Part shown: positions 7,303-14,210 of the stretch, piece after piece
How positions within the stretch are numbered: position 1 is the first letter of the stretch
Layout: every line of letters begins with the position of its first letter
DNA from: an uncultured Oscillospiraceae bacterium
Lineage (GTDB): Bacteria > Bacillota > Clostridia > UBA1212 > SIG427
Length of the DNA: 14,210 nt
Reading direction: 5' to 3'
Assembly (NCBI GenBank): GCA_902465325.1
Contig: CABQMV010000044.1
Span: forward strand, 1 to 14,210
Made by a program: the position numbers and the translations under genes
Notes under the pieces: generated by a model
Databases searched by the model: none
What the model saw: only the letters and a program-made list of their open reading frames with translations
What the model was told of the DNA's origin: nothing

Positions 7303-7896
7303 CTAACACGAAACCTCCTTCAGTCCTTCTGCAAATGCTTTTTTATTGATCTCCAAAACCTTCGCCGGTATCACCGTCTCCAAACACTGCTCCCATATGC
7401 TGGGCGCTACCTCCTTCAGCTGAGAAGCCAATACACCTAAAAGCACCGTATTGACAGCCTTGGCAGAACCGCAACTCTCCGCAATCGACAGGGCATCCAG
7501 CCAGATCAACTTCACATCCGAGGCCTGTAATACAGAAAGCACATTGTCAGGATATTCCGCTTTTCCTGAAATAACCGGCATGGACTCAATTTTTTGAGTA
7601 TTGGTAATCACCGTCCCGCCTTTCTTCAGATACGGCAGCCAACGGATCGCCTCTACCTGCTCAAAAGACAGAATCACATCGGCCTCACCCTCCGCAATCA
7701 GCGGAGAGTGGATGCTGGTTCCAATTTTTACGCAGGTTATCACACTGCCCCCCCTCTGGGACATACCGTGTACTTCCGACAGCTTTACATCCTTTCCCAT
7801 CAGCACAGCGGCTGTACCCAGAAAGCGGGAGGCTAACAGGGTTCCCTGTCCTCCTACTCCTGCAATTAAAATATTCAAGTCCTTCACACTTATCAC
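7303..7896 (-). CDS. iorB: Indolepyruvate:ferredoxin oxidoreductase, beta subunit
   Basis: This is the gamma-type subunit of the 2-oxoacid:ferredoxin oxidoreductase family, about 194-197 residues, the usual IorB size. It starts with NILIAGVGGQGTLLASR (residues 8-24), the glycine-rich signature of the family, followed by SEVHGMSQRGGSV (40-52), typical of IorB. It forms the cytosolic enzyme with IorA, decarboxylating aryl pyruvates with CoA to aryl-acetyl-CoA and CO2 while reducing ferredoxin. Two GTG starts are possible. GTG at 7896 gives 197 residues; GTG at 7887 gives 194 residues beginning MKDLNILIAG and lies eight bases after AAGG, arguably the better ribosome site. No ATG is available near either. 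The gene follows iorA after 66 bases and is followed at once by the first ligase. Confidence 0.94.
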   Translation of the reverse strand: MISVKDLNILIAGVGGQGTLLASRFLGTAAVLMGKDVKLSEVHGMSQRGGSVITCVKIGTSIHSPLIAEGEADVILSFEQVEAIRWLPYLKKGGTVITNTQKIESMPVISGKAEYPDNVLSVLQASDVKLIWLDALSIAESCGSAKAVNTVLLGVLASQLKEVAPSIWEQCLETVIPAKVLEINKKAFAEGLKEVSC

Positions 7897-7942
7897 CTTA
7901 CCCTTTTTAACTTATACTTGTATTTCCGCACCCAAATAACTC

Positions 7943-7957
7943 CTGAAAAACTTTCAG
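7943..7957. repeat. Small inverted repeat between iorA and iorB
   Basis: CTGAAA and TTTCAG flank a three-base centre, a perfect six-pair hairpin in the 66-base gap between iorA and iorB. On the transcribed strand it is not followed by a uniform T run, so it is unlikely to be a terminator. It could affect RNA stability, or be chance. Confidence 0.3.
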
Positions 7958-7962
7958 CAGAT

Positions 7963-9717
7963 TTACTCCGCCGACTCCGGCTTAGAAATACAGTGGAAAG
8001 GACACAGCTGCTCACAGTGCCGGCAGCCGGCGCACAGAGAGGAATCAATCTGATAGCAACCGTCCTTCTTTATAATTGCAGGACAGCCCAAACGCATACA
8101 ACTGCCGCACTTCTTACATTTTTCCTGATCAATCACCACAGGGGCTCCGTACCGTACACTTTTCAGCAGGGCGCAGGGACGCTGGGCGATGATAACGGAA
8201 GGCTCATCCGCCTCCAGCTCCTCCTGCACAGCAGCCCGAAATTTTTTCATGTCAAAGGGATCCTCTACACGGACTCTCCTGACACCTACAGCCTCAGCCA
8301 GCTTAATTAAATCTACCGGAGGCGTTTCTTCCATCCGAATGGTATAGCCGGTGGTGGGGTTTTGCTGATGCCCTGTCATACCGGTAATAGAATTGTCCAA
8401 TATAATAACGGTAGAAGCACCCCGGTTGTACACAATATCAATCAGCCCGGTAATGCCCGAATGCATAAAAGTGGAATCTCCAATAACCGCAACAGTAGGC
8501 ATTTTACTGCGTCCATCAAAACCGGCTGCCTTTTCCATACCGTGAGCCATACTTACAGAGGCGCCCATGCACACACAATTATGTAATGCATTATAGGGAG
8601 CCATGGCCCCCAGCGTATAGCAGCCGATATCACCGGAAACCCGGACGTTCATCTGGGATAATACATAGAATACGCCTCTGTGGGGACAGCCGGGACACAA
8701 TACAGGCGGTCTGGGAGGAACAGAAACGTCCTCTGCCAGCACAGCATGTTCCGGTTCCATTCCAAAATACGCCTTCTTAATAGAAGCGGTACTGAGCTCT
8801 CCCTGTACACCGAAATATTTCTTCCCTTCTACTTTGTCAATTCCCATTTGACGGATGGTGTTTTCGATAAAGGGCTCCAGCTCCTCCACTACCAGCAGCC
8901 GGTCTGTCTGTTCTGCAAATTCTCTGATTTTCTGTTCCGGCAGAGGATGTACCATATTGAGCTTCAGCACACTGGCTTCGGGAAAAACTTCTTTTACATA
9001 CTGATAACTGATTCCCGATGTAACGATCCCCAGCTCTTTTTTGTTATATTCTGCGACAGCCAGACTGTCAGAATAAGCAGACAGCGCCTGCATTCTTTCC
9101 TCCACAAAAACATGACGCTTAATAGCCATTCCCGGCATCATAACATACTTCATAATATCCTTCCGGTACTCCTTCAGCGGTATCTGCTGACGGTCTCCCA
9201 GCTCTGTAAGACTCCTGGCATGAGCAATCCTTGTAGTGAGCCGGAGAATAACCGGTGTGTCAAATTCTTCACTGATTTGAAAAGCCAGTACGGTAAAATC
9301 CTTACACTCCTGACTGTCCGAGGGCTCCAGGATCGGAACATGAGCAGACAAACCGTAGTATCTGGAATCCTGCTCGTTCTGCGAGCTGTGCATCCCCGGA
9401 TCATCCGCCACCACAATAACCAGTCCTCCGTTTACTCCTGTATAAGCACTGGTAAACAGGGGGTCCGCCGCTACATTTAATCCTACATGCTTCATACAGC
9501 ACATAGACCTGGCCCCGGCCACAGAAGCGCCTATCGCAACCTCCATAGCAACCTTCTCATTGGGAGCCCATTCGCAATACACCTGTTTCTCATCATATTT
9601 CGCAATATTTTCAGTAATTTCTGTGCTGGGAGTCCCCGGATAAGAGGACACCACATTGACACCGGCCTCCCACGCTCCTCTGGCAACAGCTTCATTTCCC
9701 AATAACAGTTCCTTCAT
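7963..9717 (-). CDS. iorA: Indolepyruvate:ferredoxin oxidoreductase, alpha subunit
   Basis: Catalytic subunit, 584 residues, of the oxygen-sensitive enzyme that converts indolepyruvate, phenylpyruvate or hydroxyphenylpyruvate plus CoA to arylacetyl-CoA and CO2 with reduced ferredoxin. The N-terminal pyrimidine-binding half begins MKELLLGNEAVARGAWEAG and has SYPGTPSTE (25-33). The TPP-binding half has LCPGCPHRG (340-348), GDIGCYTLG (362-370) and the diphosphate motif GDSTFMHSG...DNSITGMTGHQQNP (413-454). The C-terminus is an eight-iron ferredoxin domain with two complete 4Fe-4S motifs: Cys534, 537, 540, 545 and Cys562, 565, 568, 572. All expected residues are present, so it looks functional. 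The ATG at 9717 has AAGGA about 11 bases upstream. It is flanked by iorB downstream and the second ligase upstream, 32 bases away. Confidence 0.96.
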   Translation of the reverse strand: MKELLLGNEAVARGAWEAGVNVVSSYPGTPSTEITENIAKYDEKQVYCEWAPNEKVAMEVAIGASVAGARSMCCMKHVGLNVAADPLFTSAYTGVNGGLVIVVADDPGMHSSQNEQDSRYYGLSAHVPILEPSDSQECKDFTVLAFQISEEFDTPVILRLTTRIAHARSLTELGDRQQIPLKEYRKDIMKYVMMPGMAIKRHVFVEERMQALSAYSDSLAVAEYNKKELGIVTSGISYQYVKEVFPEASVLKLNMVHPLPEQKIREFAEQTDRLLVVEELEPFIENTIRQMGIDKVEGKKYFGVQGELSTASIKKAYFGMEPEHAVLAEDVSVPPRPPVLCPGCPHRGVFYVLSQMNVRVSGDIGCYTLGAMAPYNALHNCVCMGASVSMAHGMEKAAGFDGRSKMPTVAVIGDSTFMHSGITGLIDIVYNRGASTVIILDNSITGMTGHQQNPTTGYTIRMEETPPVDLIKLAEAVGVRRVRVEDPFDMKKFRAAVQEELEADEPSVIIAQRPCALLKSVRYGAPVVIDQEKCKKCGSCMRLGCPAIIKKDGCYQIDSSLCAGCRHCEQLCPFHCISKPESAE

Positions 9718-9749
9718 ATTCAGACAATTCCTTTCTTTTTCTCTGTCCT

Positions 9750-11048
9750 CTATTCGCCCCTTAAATCTATAACATGCTTTGCCTTACCGGTAAAACGCTG
9801 GATTGTCTTAGGACCTACTAAAGTCACCTTGGCATCAATAAGAAGATTAGACTTTATCTTCGCCCGAATTTCTTTTGTGAGCCGCTCCAATTCTCCATAG
9901 CTTTCCAGCAGCTTTGCGTCTGCCAGCTCCACCTGAACCTCCAGCGTATCCATAAAGCCCTGCTTTCTGACATATAGCATATAATGCGGACTAATGGCAT
10001 CCATGCCCAGTATAACACCTTCAATCTGACTTGGAAAGACATTGACGCCTTTAATAATCAGCATATCGTCAGTACGACCCTTTACCTTTGTCATCCGGGC
10101 TGTCGTCCTGCCGCACTTACAGGGAGCAAATTCGATGTTGGTAATATCCTTTGTCCTGTAGCGCAGCATAGGAACGCCCTCCTTGGTAAGCGTAGTAAGT
10201 ACCAGTTCTCCCTCCTCCTCCTTGGGAATGGGCTGCAGAGTATTCCTGTCAATAATTTCATAATAGAAGCTGTCTTCATTGATATGCATCCCGCAGTGCT
10301 CCAGGCACTCTCCTGATACGCCCGGCCCCTGTACCTCTGTCAAGCCGTAGTTTTCCGTACAGATAATCCCCCACCGCTTTTCTATTTGCTGCCGCATCTG
10401 CGCTGTATGACCTTCTCCTCCAAAAAGACCGACTCTCAGCTTATGCCGGTCTCGGGTAAGGCCGTGCTCCTCCGCTACCTCTGCCAGATGCAATACGTAG
10501 GAGGGGGTCCCTACAATAACAGTGCTTCCAAAATCCTCCAAAAACATCAGCTGACGCTCCGAATTGCCGGAGGAAGAAGGGATAACCGCAGCCCCCATAT
10601 ACTCCAACCCCTGGTGGAGACCAAATCCCCCGGTAAACATACCGTAGCCGAATACAATCTGCACCACATCCCGGGAGGTCACCCCGGCAGCAGAGGCAAT
10701 GCGGGCAATATTCTCTTTCCACACTTCCATATCATGCTTGGTATATCCTACTACCACCGGCTTTCCCGTGGTTCCCGAGCTGGCGTGGAGCCGCACGATT
10801 TCATCCATTGGCTCCGCAAAGAGCCTGAAAGGATAATTATCCCGAAGGTCCTCCTTGGTCGTATAAGGAATCTTTTCAATATCCTTCAGGGTCTTAATAT
10901 GCTCTGGCTTCAACCCAATCTCGTCAAAACGTTTCCGGTAAAAGGGTACCCTGCCGTAAGCCCTTCTTACAATCCATTTCAGCCGCTCCAGCTGTATGTC
11001 ATCGTATTCCTTTCTGCTCAGGCACTCCTTTTCAGGATTCCAAATCAT
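9750..11048 (-). CDS. paaK: Phenylacetate-CoA ligase family protein 2
   Basis: This is a second adenylate-forming ligase of 432 residues, similar along its length to the other one in this operon but clearly diverged. The P-loop SSGTTGKPV (90-98), YGLTE, YRTKD, CKCGRTTAR and GRTDDMLIIKG are intact. The block that reads FGAEPW in the other copy and in typical PaaK reads FGGEGH here, and the next block is ENYGLTEVQGPGVSGEC instead of DIYGLSE. This may mean a different acyl substrate. The ATG at 11048 has AAAGGAG eight bases upstream; a GTG three codons earlier abuts the ribosome site and is rejected. It lies 24 bases after the symporter gene and 32 before iorA. By family it forms aryl-CoA via aryl-AMP; the in-cell direction is unknown. 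Confidence 0.92.
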   Translation of the reverse strand: MIWNPEKECLSRKEYDDIQLERLKWIVRRAYGRVPFYRKRFDEIGLKPEHIKTLKDIEKIPYTTKEDLRDNYPFRLFAEPMDEIVRLHASSGTTGKPVVVGYTKHDMEVWKENIARIASAAGVTSRDVVQIVFGYGMFTGGFGLHQGLEYMGAAVIPSSSGNSERQLMFLEDFGSTVIVGTPSYVLHLAEVAEEHGLTRDRHKLRVGLFGGEGHTAQMRQQIEKRWGIICTENYGLTEVQGPGVSGECLEHCGMHINEDSFYYEIIDRNTLQPIPKEEEGELVLTTLTKEGVPMLRYRTKDITNIEFAPCKCGRTTARMTKVKGRTDDMLIIKGVNVFPSQIEGVILGMDAISPHYMLYVRKQGFMDTLEVQVELADAKLLESYGELERLTKEIRAKIKSNLLIDAKVTLVGPKTIQRFTGKAKHVIDLRGE

Positions 11049-11072
11049 TGTAAACACTCCTTTGTTGTCTCT

Positions 11073-12605
11073 CTATTCCTGTACAATTTTCTCCGTCTCT
11101 TTTTTTCGAATTGCCGTGTCATAGCATTCAAAACAATGCTCCAGCTGTTCTTTTTTCAGCCGGGGAGTCACCAGACTCACTACAGGGACTACCACCAGGC
11201 CTATCAGCATAGCCGCCGCCCCGGCCACAATTGAATTGCTGAAAAAGTTAAAAAACATATTTGCCACTGTAATTCCTACTCCGGTAAAAAAGCAGGCCCA
11301 AACAGAGGCTCTGGTAACCCCCTTCCAGTACAGCCCCAGCATAAAGGGCGCCAGGAAAGCCCCCGCCATGGCTCCCCAGGAAATCCCCATCAGCTGTGCA
11401 ATGAAAGTAGGAGGATTCAGAGCCAAAACCACAGATAAAATAATGAAAAAGCCAATCAGCACCCTTAAAATAAGCAGCTGTCTGCGTTCACTCATATTTT
11501 TGGCAAAAGTCCCCTTGATAAAATCCAGCGTAAGCGTAGTGCTGGAGGTCAAAACCAAAGAGGACAGCGTAGACATAGAAGCAGACAGTACTAATACAAT
11601 AACAATCCCAATCAGAATATCAGGTAAAGTCGACAGCATAAAGGGAATAATTCCATCATACTGTACGCCGCTTTCCGTAAGAAAGCTTTCATCCCGGAAC
11701 AGTCTTCCAAAGCCTCCCAGAAAATAGGAGCCGCCGGCTACCACCAAAGCAAAGACAGTAGATACCACCGTTCCAGTCCTGATAGACTTTTCATCCTTTA
11801 TTGCGTAAAACTTATGTACCATCTGAGGCAATCCCCAGGTTCCCAGAGAAGTCAGGATCACCACACTAAAGAGACCAAGGACATCCGGACCAAAGAAAGA
11901 TGTATAAATGCCCGGCGTGGTATTATCAATAGCGGCGCCTGTCATCGTCGGATCCGAAGCCAGCTTACTCAGAGCTTGTGTAAACCCGCCCTGACCGTTC
12001 AAAACCGATAAAATAACGGCCGCAATTCCCGCCAGCATAATAATCCCCTGTATAAAATCATTGATTGCCGTAGCCATATAACCGCCTAAAATAACATATA
12101 CCCCGGTCAGCACAGCCATTACAATTACACAAACCTCATAAGGGATATCAAAAGCCATTCCAAAGAGTCTGGAAAGCCCATTGTAAATAGACGCCGTATA
12201 GGGAACCATGAATACAAATATAATAATAGAAGAAACAATTTTCAGGGCATTGCTTTCATAGCGTTTCCCAAAAAACTCCGGCATGGTGGAGGCGGACAGA
12301 TGATTCGTCATCACCCGGGTTCGTCTGCCCAAAATCACCCAGGCCAACAGACTGCCAATAAAGGCGTTGCCCAAGCCAATCCAGGTAGAGGCGATACCGT
12401 AGCGCCACCCAAACTGCCCCGCATATCCTACGAAAACAACAGACGAAAAATAGGAGGTCCCAAAAGCAAAGGCCGTCAGCCAGGGCCCTACCTTTCTCCC
12501 TCCTAAAACGAAATCATTCACATTCGTAGCGTGCTTTCGGGATTGAATCCCCACCAGCACCATAATTGCAAAAAATACCACAAGAAAAATAATTTTAACT
12601 GCCAT
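11073..12605 (-). CDS. Sodium:solute symporter (SSS/PutP-PanF family)
   Basis: This is an inner-membrane secondary transporter of 510 residues with about 13 hydrophobic segments, the usual SSS size and topology. The N-terminus begins directly in a membrane helix, and residues 31-40 (DFVLGGRKVG) with TSYFSS (50-55) match helix 1-2 features of SSS proteins. The family signature region GGYMATAINDFIQG is at 174-187. SASMSTLSSLVLTSS (341-355) matches the helix 8 segment of PutP that binds sodium, with Ser345 and Thr346 equivalent to PutP Ser340 and Thr341. A hydrophilic tail of about 30 residues ends the protein. GGAGG lies eight bases before the ATG. It is the first gene of the operon, so the substrate could be an aromatic amino acid, an aryl acid or another carboxylate; the sequence does not decide. 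Confidence 0.92.
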   Translation of the reverse strand: MAVKIIFLVVFFAIMVLVGIQSRKHATNVNDFVLGGRKVGPWLTAFAFGTSYFSSVVFVGYAGQFGWRYGIASTWIGLGNAFIGSLLAWVILGRRTRVMTNHLSASTMPEFFGKRYESNALKIVSSIIIFVFMVPYTASIYNGLSRLFGMAFDIPYEVCVIVMAVLTGVYVILGGYMATAINDFIQGIIMLAGIAAVILSVLNGQGGFTQALSKLASDPTMTGAAIDNTTPGIYTSFFGPDVLGLFSVVILTSLGTWGLPQMVHKFYAIKDEKSIRTGTVVSTVFALVVAGGSYFLGGFGRLFRDESFLTESGVQYDGIIPFMLSTLPDILIGIVIVLVLSASMSTLSSLVLTSSTTLTLDFIKGTFAKNMSERRQLLILRVLIGFFIILSVVLALNPPTFIAQLMGISWGAMAGAFLAPFMLGLYWKGVTRASVWACFFTGVGITVANMFFNFFSNSIVAGAAAMLIGLVVVPVVSLVTPRLKKEQLEHCFECYDTAIRKKETEKIVQE

Positions 12606-12640
12606 ACTTCCATCCTCCGAAACGCCATAATACAGGAATC

Positions 12641-12669
12641 ATTATATGGACAACCGGATAAAAAGTCAA
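12641..12669 (-). promoter_or_regulatory. Promoter of the symporter-ior operon
   Basis: On the minus strand TTGACT (12669-12664, five of six consensus bases) lies exactly 17 bases before a perfect TATAAT (12646-12641). Transcription should start near 12634, leaving about 29 bases before the symporter ATG. The -35 box lies inside the distal arm of the terminator stem of the upstream gene. This is the strongest promoter match in the window. Confidence 0.75.
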
Positions 12670-12698
12670 GGGCGCTATAAAGCAGCGCCCTTGACTTT
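12657..12698 (-). terminator. Intrinsic terminator after the solute-binding protein gene
   Basis: A perfect 15-base-pair stem (12662-12676 with 12684-12698) surrounds a seven-base loop and has a GC-rich core (AAGGGCGCT). Read on the minus strand, the second arm ends in a run of five T's followed by ATCC. It begins 16 bases after the binding-protein stop and should separate that gene from the symporter operon. Confidence 0.8.
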
Positions 12699-12714
12699 CA
12701 ATCTATGTGCTTAT

Positions 12715-14100
12715 TTATTTTTGATTGCTGAGAATTCTTTCCCAGGTCTGATTGCACCGTGTCTCAATCTCCGTTAGGATATCTATGTAATTTCCGTTGT
12801 CAAAGAAGCTCCCCAATACGCCACCCCAGCCGCTTGTAATATAGCTGGCAATCTGTGTGGGCATCATACAATTGGGTCTTCCTACCACATCTGCATCCGG
12901 GAAGCTGATAAAGGCGTCATAATTTTTGGTAGACCAGTCAAATTCCTCCGGATTGTCGCTGCCGTGGCCTCTCCAGAAATCCGAATCCGCCAATTCCCGA
13001 ACCAGAGGCACATTTCCGCCGTCAGTACTGTGAAACGCCAGCTGCCCCTCTTTAGACAGGAAGAAAAGACAGAGCGCCGCTGCAGCATTGGGATTCTCAG
13101 TATAATTGTATACCCCATAACCGGTAGAACCTGTACCGACAGCATGCCTGCCGGGAAATTTAGGAAAATCGGCCAGATCCCATTCAATACCCAGCGAGTC
13201 AAAGCTGTTAGCATAAGAAGGCAATTGGGGATATACAATGGTCCTTAACACAAAGTTATGATTGCCCACACCAGTATAAGAACTGGTATCACTCTTTCCC
13301 TCGGGGAAAATTACTCCTGACTTGGCCAGATTCAATACATCCTCAATTCCTGCCCGCACTTTATCACTGGTCAGATCTACTTTCTTATTCTCCGTATCTA
13401 CCCAGGTACCGCCCCAGCCTGCCAAAATAGAAACGTATACCGGAGCAAACCCGTAATTCAGATAGCCTCCTACCTGCGTATATAAATTCGCATCATTAGG
13501 ATCTGTCATAGTAAGCTTCTCAGCATAATCTTTGTATTCCTCCCAGGTCCAGCCTCTGGCCGGATCCTCCAGGCCAGCCTGTTTCAGGGCAGTCTTATTA
13601 TACAAGATAACAAGATGGTTATAGTCCTGAGGCACCATATACAGCTGACCCTCTACCTTGCCCAGCTCCAGAATCCCCGAGAAAACCTCAGACATATCAA
13701 TATTCAAAGGCTGTATATATTGATTCAGTGGAAGCAAAGCCTTTTGTGTAACTGCATAATTGTAGGTATCTGACTCAATGAAGCTGAATACATCCCCGAT
13801 TTCGCCGGATGCAATTCTGGCAGGTACATTTCCCGGGTTATAATCTTTAATAACTGTTACATCCGGATACACCTCTTCAAACGCCTCTACAAAAGCATCC
13901 GAAGCCCGCTCCTCTGAAAGCTTGCTGACATCCCGGGTAAATTTAACCGTTCCTTCTATTTTCAACGAAGAATCCGGAGGAATGGTAGCCCTGGGACCTC
14001 TATCCTTTGAACAGGCAAACAGCGGCATACAAATGGACAGCACCAGCGCAAATGCAACAATAACCTTAATTTTTGTTTTGAAACTCATCAGCATTTTCAT
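12715..14100 (-). CDS. Extracellular solute-binding lipoprotein (ABC importer family 1)
   Basis: This is a predicted membrane-anchored binding protein of 461 residues. Its lipoprotein signal has basic residues among the first 12, a hydrophobic core at about 13-26, and the lipobox LFAC with lipidated Cys30 (Phe at -2 is unusual but tolerated). The mature part resembles carbohydrate-type family 1 binding proteins: EAFEEVYPDVTV near the start, VPQDYNHLVILYNKTAL, WTWEEYKDYAEKL and GSTGYGVYNYTENPNAAA. Those proteins usually bind sugars or oligosaccharides and deliver them to two permeases. No permease follows; a strong terminator does. So it is either an orphan or its partners lie elsewhere. GGGAG lies just before the ATG at 14100; ATGs at codons 3 and 5 are alternatives. 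The ligand is unknown. Confidence 0.9.
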   Translation of the reverse strand: MKMLMSFKTKIKVIVAFALVLSICMPLFACSKDRGPRATIPPDSSLKIEGTVKFTRDVSKLSEERASDAFVEAFEEVYPDVTVIKDYNPGNVPARIASGEIGDVFSFIESDTYNYAVTQKALLPLNQYIQPLNIDMSEVFSGILELGKVEGQLYMVPQDYNHLVILYNKTALKQAGLEDPARGWTWEEYKDYAEKLTMTDPNDANLYTQVGGYLNYGFAPVYVSILAGWGGTWVDTENKKVDLTSDKVRAGIEDVLNLAKSGVIFPEGKSDTSSYTGVGNHNFVLRTIVYPQLPSYANSFDSLGIEWDLADFPKFPGRHAVGTGSTGYGVYNYTENPNAAAALCLFFLSKEGQLAFHSTDGGNVPLVRELADSDFWRGHGSDNPEEFDWSTKNYDAFISFPDADVVGRPNCMMPTQIASYITSGWGGVLGSFFDNGNYIDILTEIETRCNQTWERILSNQK

Positions 14101-14112
14101 TTATCTCCCTTC

Positions 14113-14127
14113 AAATTCGGTGAATTT
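14113..14127. promoter_or_regulatory. Candidate operator (inverted repeat) at the binding-protein start site
   Basis: AAATTC and GAATTT flank a three-base centre, a perfect inverted repeat directly downstream of the candidate -10 box, covering the likely transcription start. The placement suits a repressor site, for instance for a sugar-responsive regulator. AT-rich DNA yields such repeats by chance, so this is tentative. Confidence 0.35.
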
Positions 14128-14157
14128 ATTGTAGCATTACGCAAAACAGGAAGTAAA
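14128..14157 (-). promoter_or_regulatory. Candidate promoter for the solute-binding protein gene
   Basis: On the minus strand TGC precedes TACAAT (14133-14128), an extended -10 element, with TTTACT (14157-14152) 18 bases upstream as a weak -35. A short palindrome AAGTA-AA-TACTT (14151-14162) overlaps the -35 position. The rest of the gap to 14210 is AT-rich, contains another TATAAT (14186-14181) without a good -35, and shows no gene. Confidence 0.45.
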
Positions 14158-14210
14158 TACTTATTTGTGAATAAATTTCGATTATATAAATATTTTAGTT
14201 TTAATAATAA

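Noticed and set aside
8680..9480. Plus-strand open frame of 266 codons
   Set aside because: It is fully antisense to iorA, which has complete TPP and Fe-S motifs; no recognisable family.
10386..11234. Plus-strand open frame of 282 codons
   Set aside because: It lies opposite the second ligase gene and the symporter 3' end; its protein is rich in His, Gln and Arg with no domain, typical of antisense reading.

Overview
The window looks like chromosomal DNA from a Gram-positive anaerobe of the Clostridia, perhaps Lachnospiraceae-like. The reasons are strong AGGAGG-type ribosome sites, sigma-A style promoters, compact operons, a lipoprotein sugar-type binding protein, and ferredoxin-linked 2-oxoacid metabolism. 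Base composition is mixed by eye, with AT-rich intergenic gaps. The assignment is inferred from gene content only. I saw no rRNA, tRNA, CRISPR array, insertion sequence or phage gene.

Layout. (1) 1-2343, minus strand: an ABC exporter pair, ATPase then permease; the permease runs off the left edge. (2) 2344-2439: a short divergent promoter region in which the two predicted -10 boxes overlap inside one palindrome. (3) 2440-4144, plus strand: a eukaryotic-type (HIS6-like) HisA whose 3' end overlaps a PfkB-family 1-phosphofructokinase-like gene by 35 bases. (4) 4206-12605, minus strand: an eight-gene operon read right to left. The order is sodium/solute symporter, phenylacetate-CoA ligase family protein 2, iorA, iorB, phenylacetate-CoA ligase family protein 1, tandem-ACT protein, thiamine pyrophosphokinase, HAD phosphatase. 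(5) 12662-12698: a 15-bp perfect-stem terminator, one arm of which carries the -35 box of the operon promoter. (6) 12715-14100, minus strand: an extracellular solute-binding lipoprotein with its own candidate promoter and operator, and no transport partners in view.

How the genes may work together. The large operon reads as a self-contained module for aromatic 2-oxoacids. IorAB oxidatively decarboxylates an arylpyruvate to arylacetyl-CoA with reduction of ferredoxin. The two ligase-family enzymes interconvert arylacetyl-CoA and arylacetate. The ACT protein may sense an amino acid, the symporter may move the amino acid or acid, and thiamine pyrophosphokinase makes the TPP that IorA needs. Enzyme families are well supported by motifs. 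The direction of flux, the substrates and the cofactor-supply idea are inference.

Every stretch longer than about 300 bases is covered by a gene. The non-coding gaps are all short and are described below where they hold anything.
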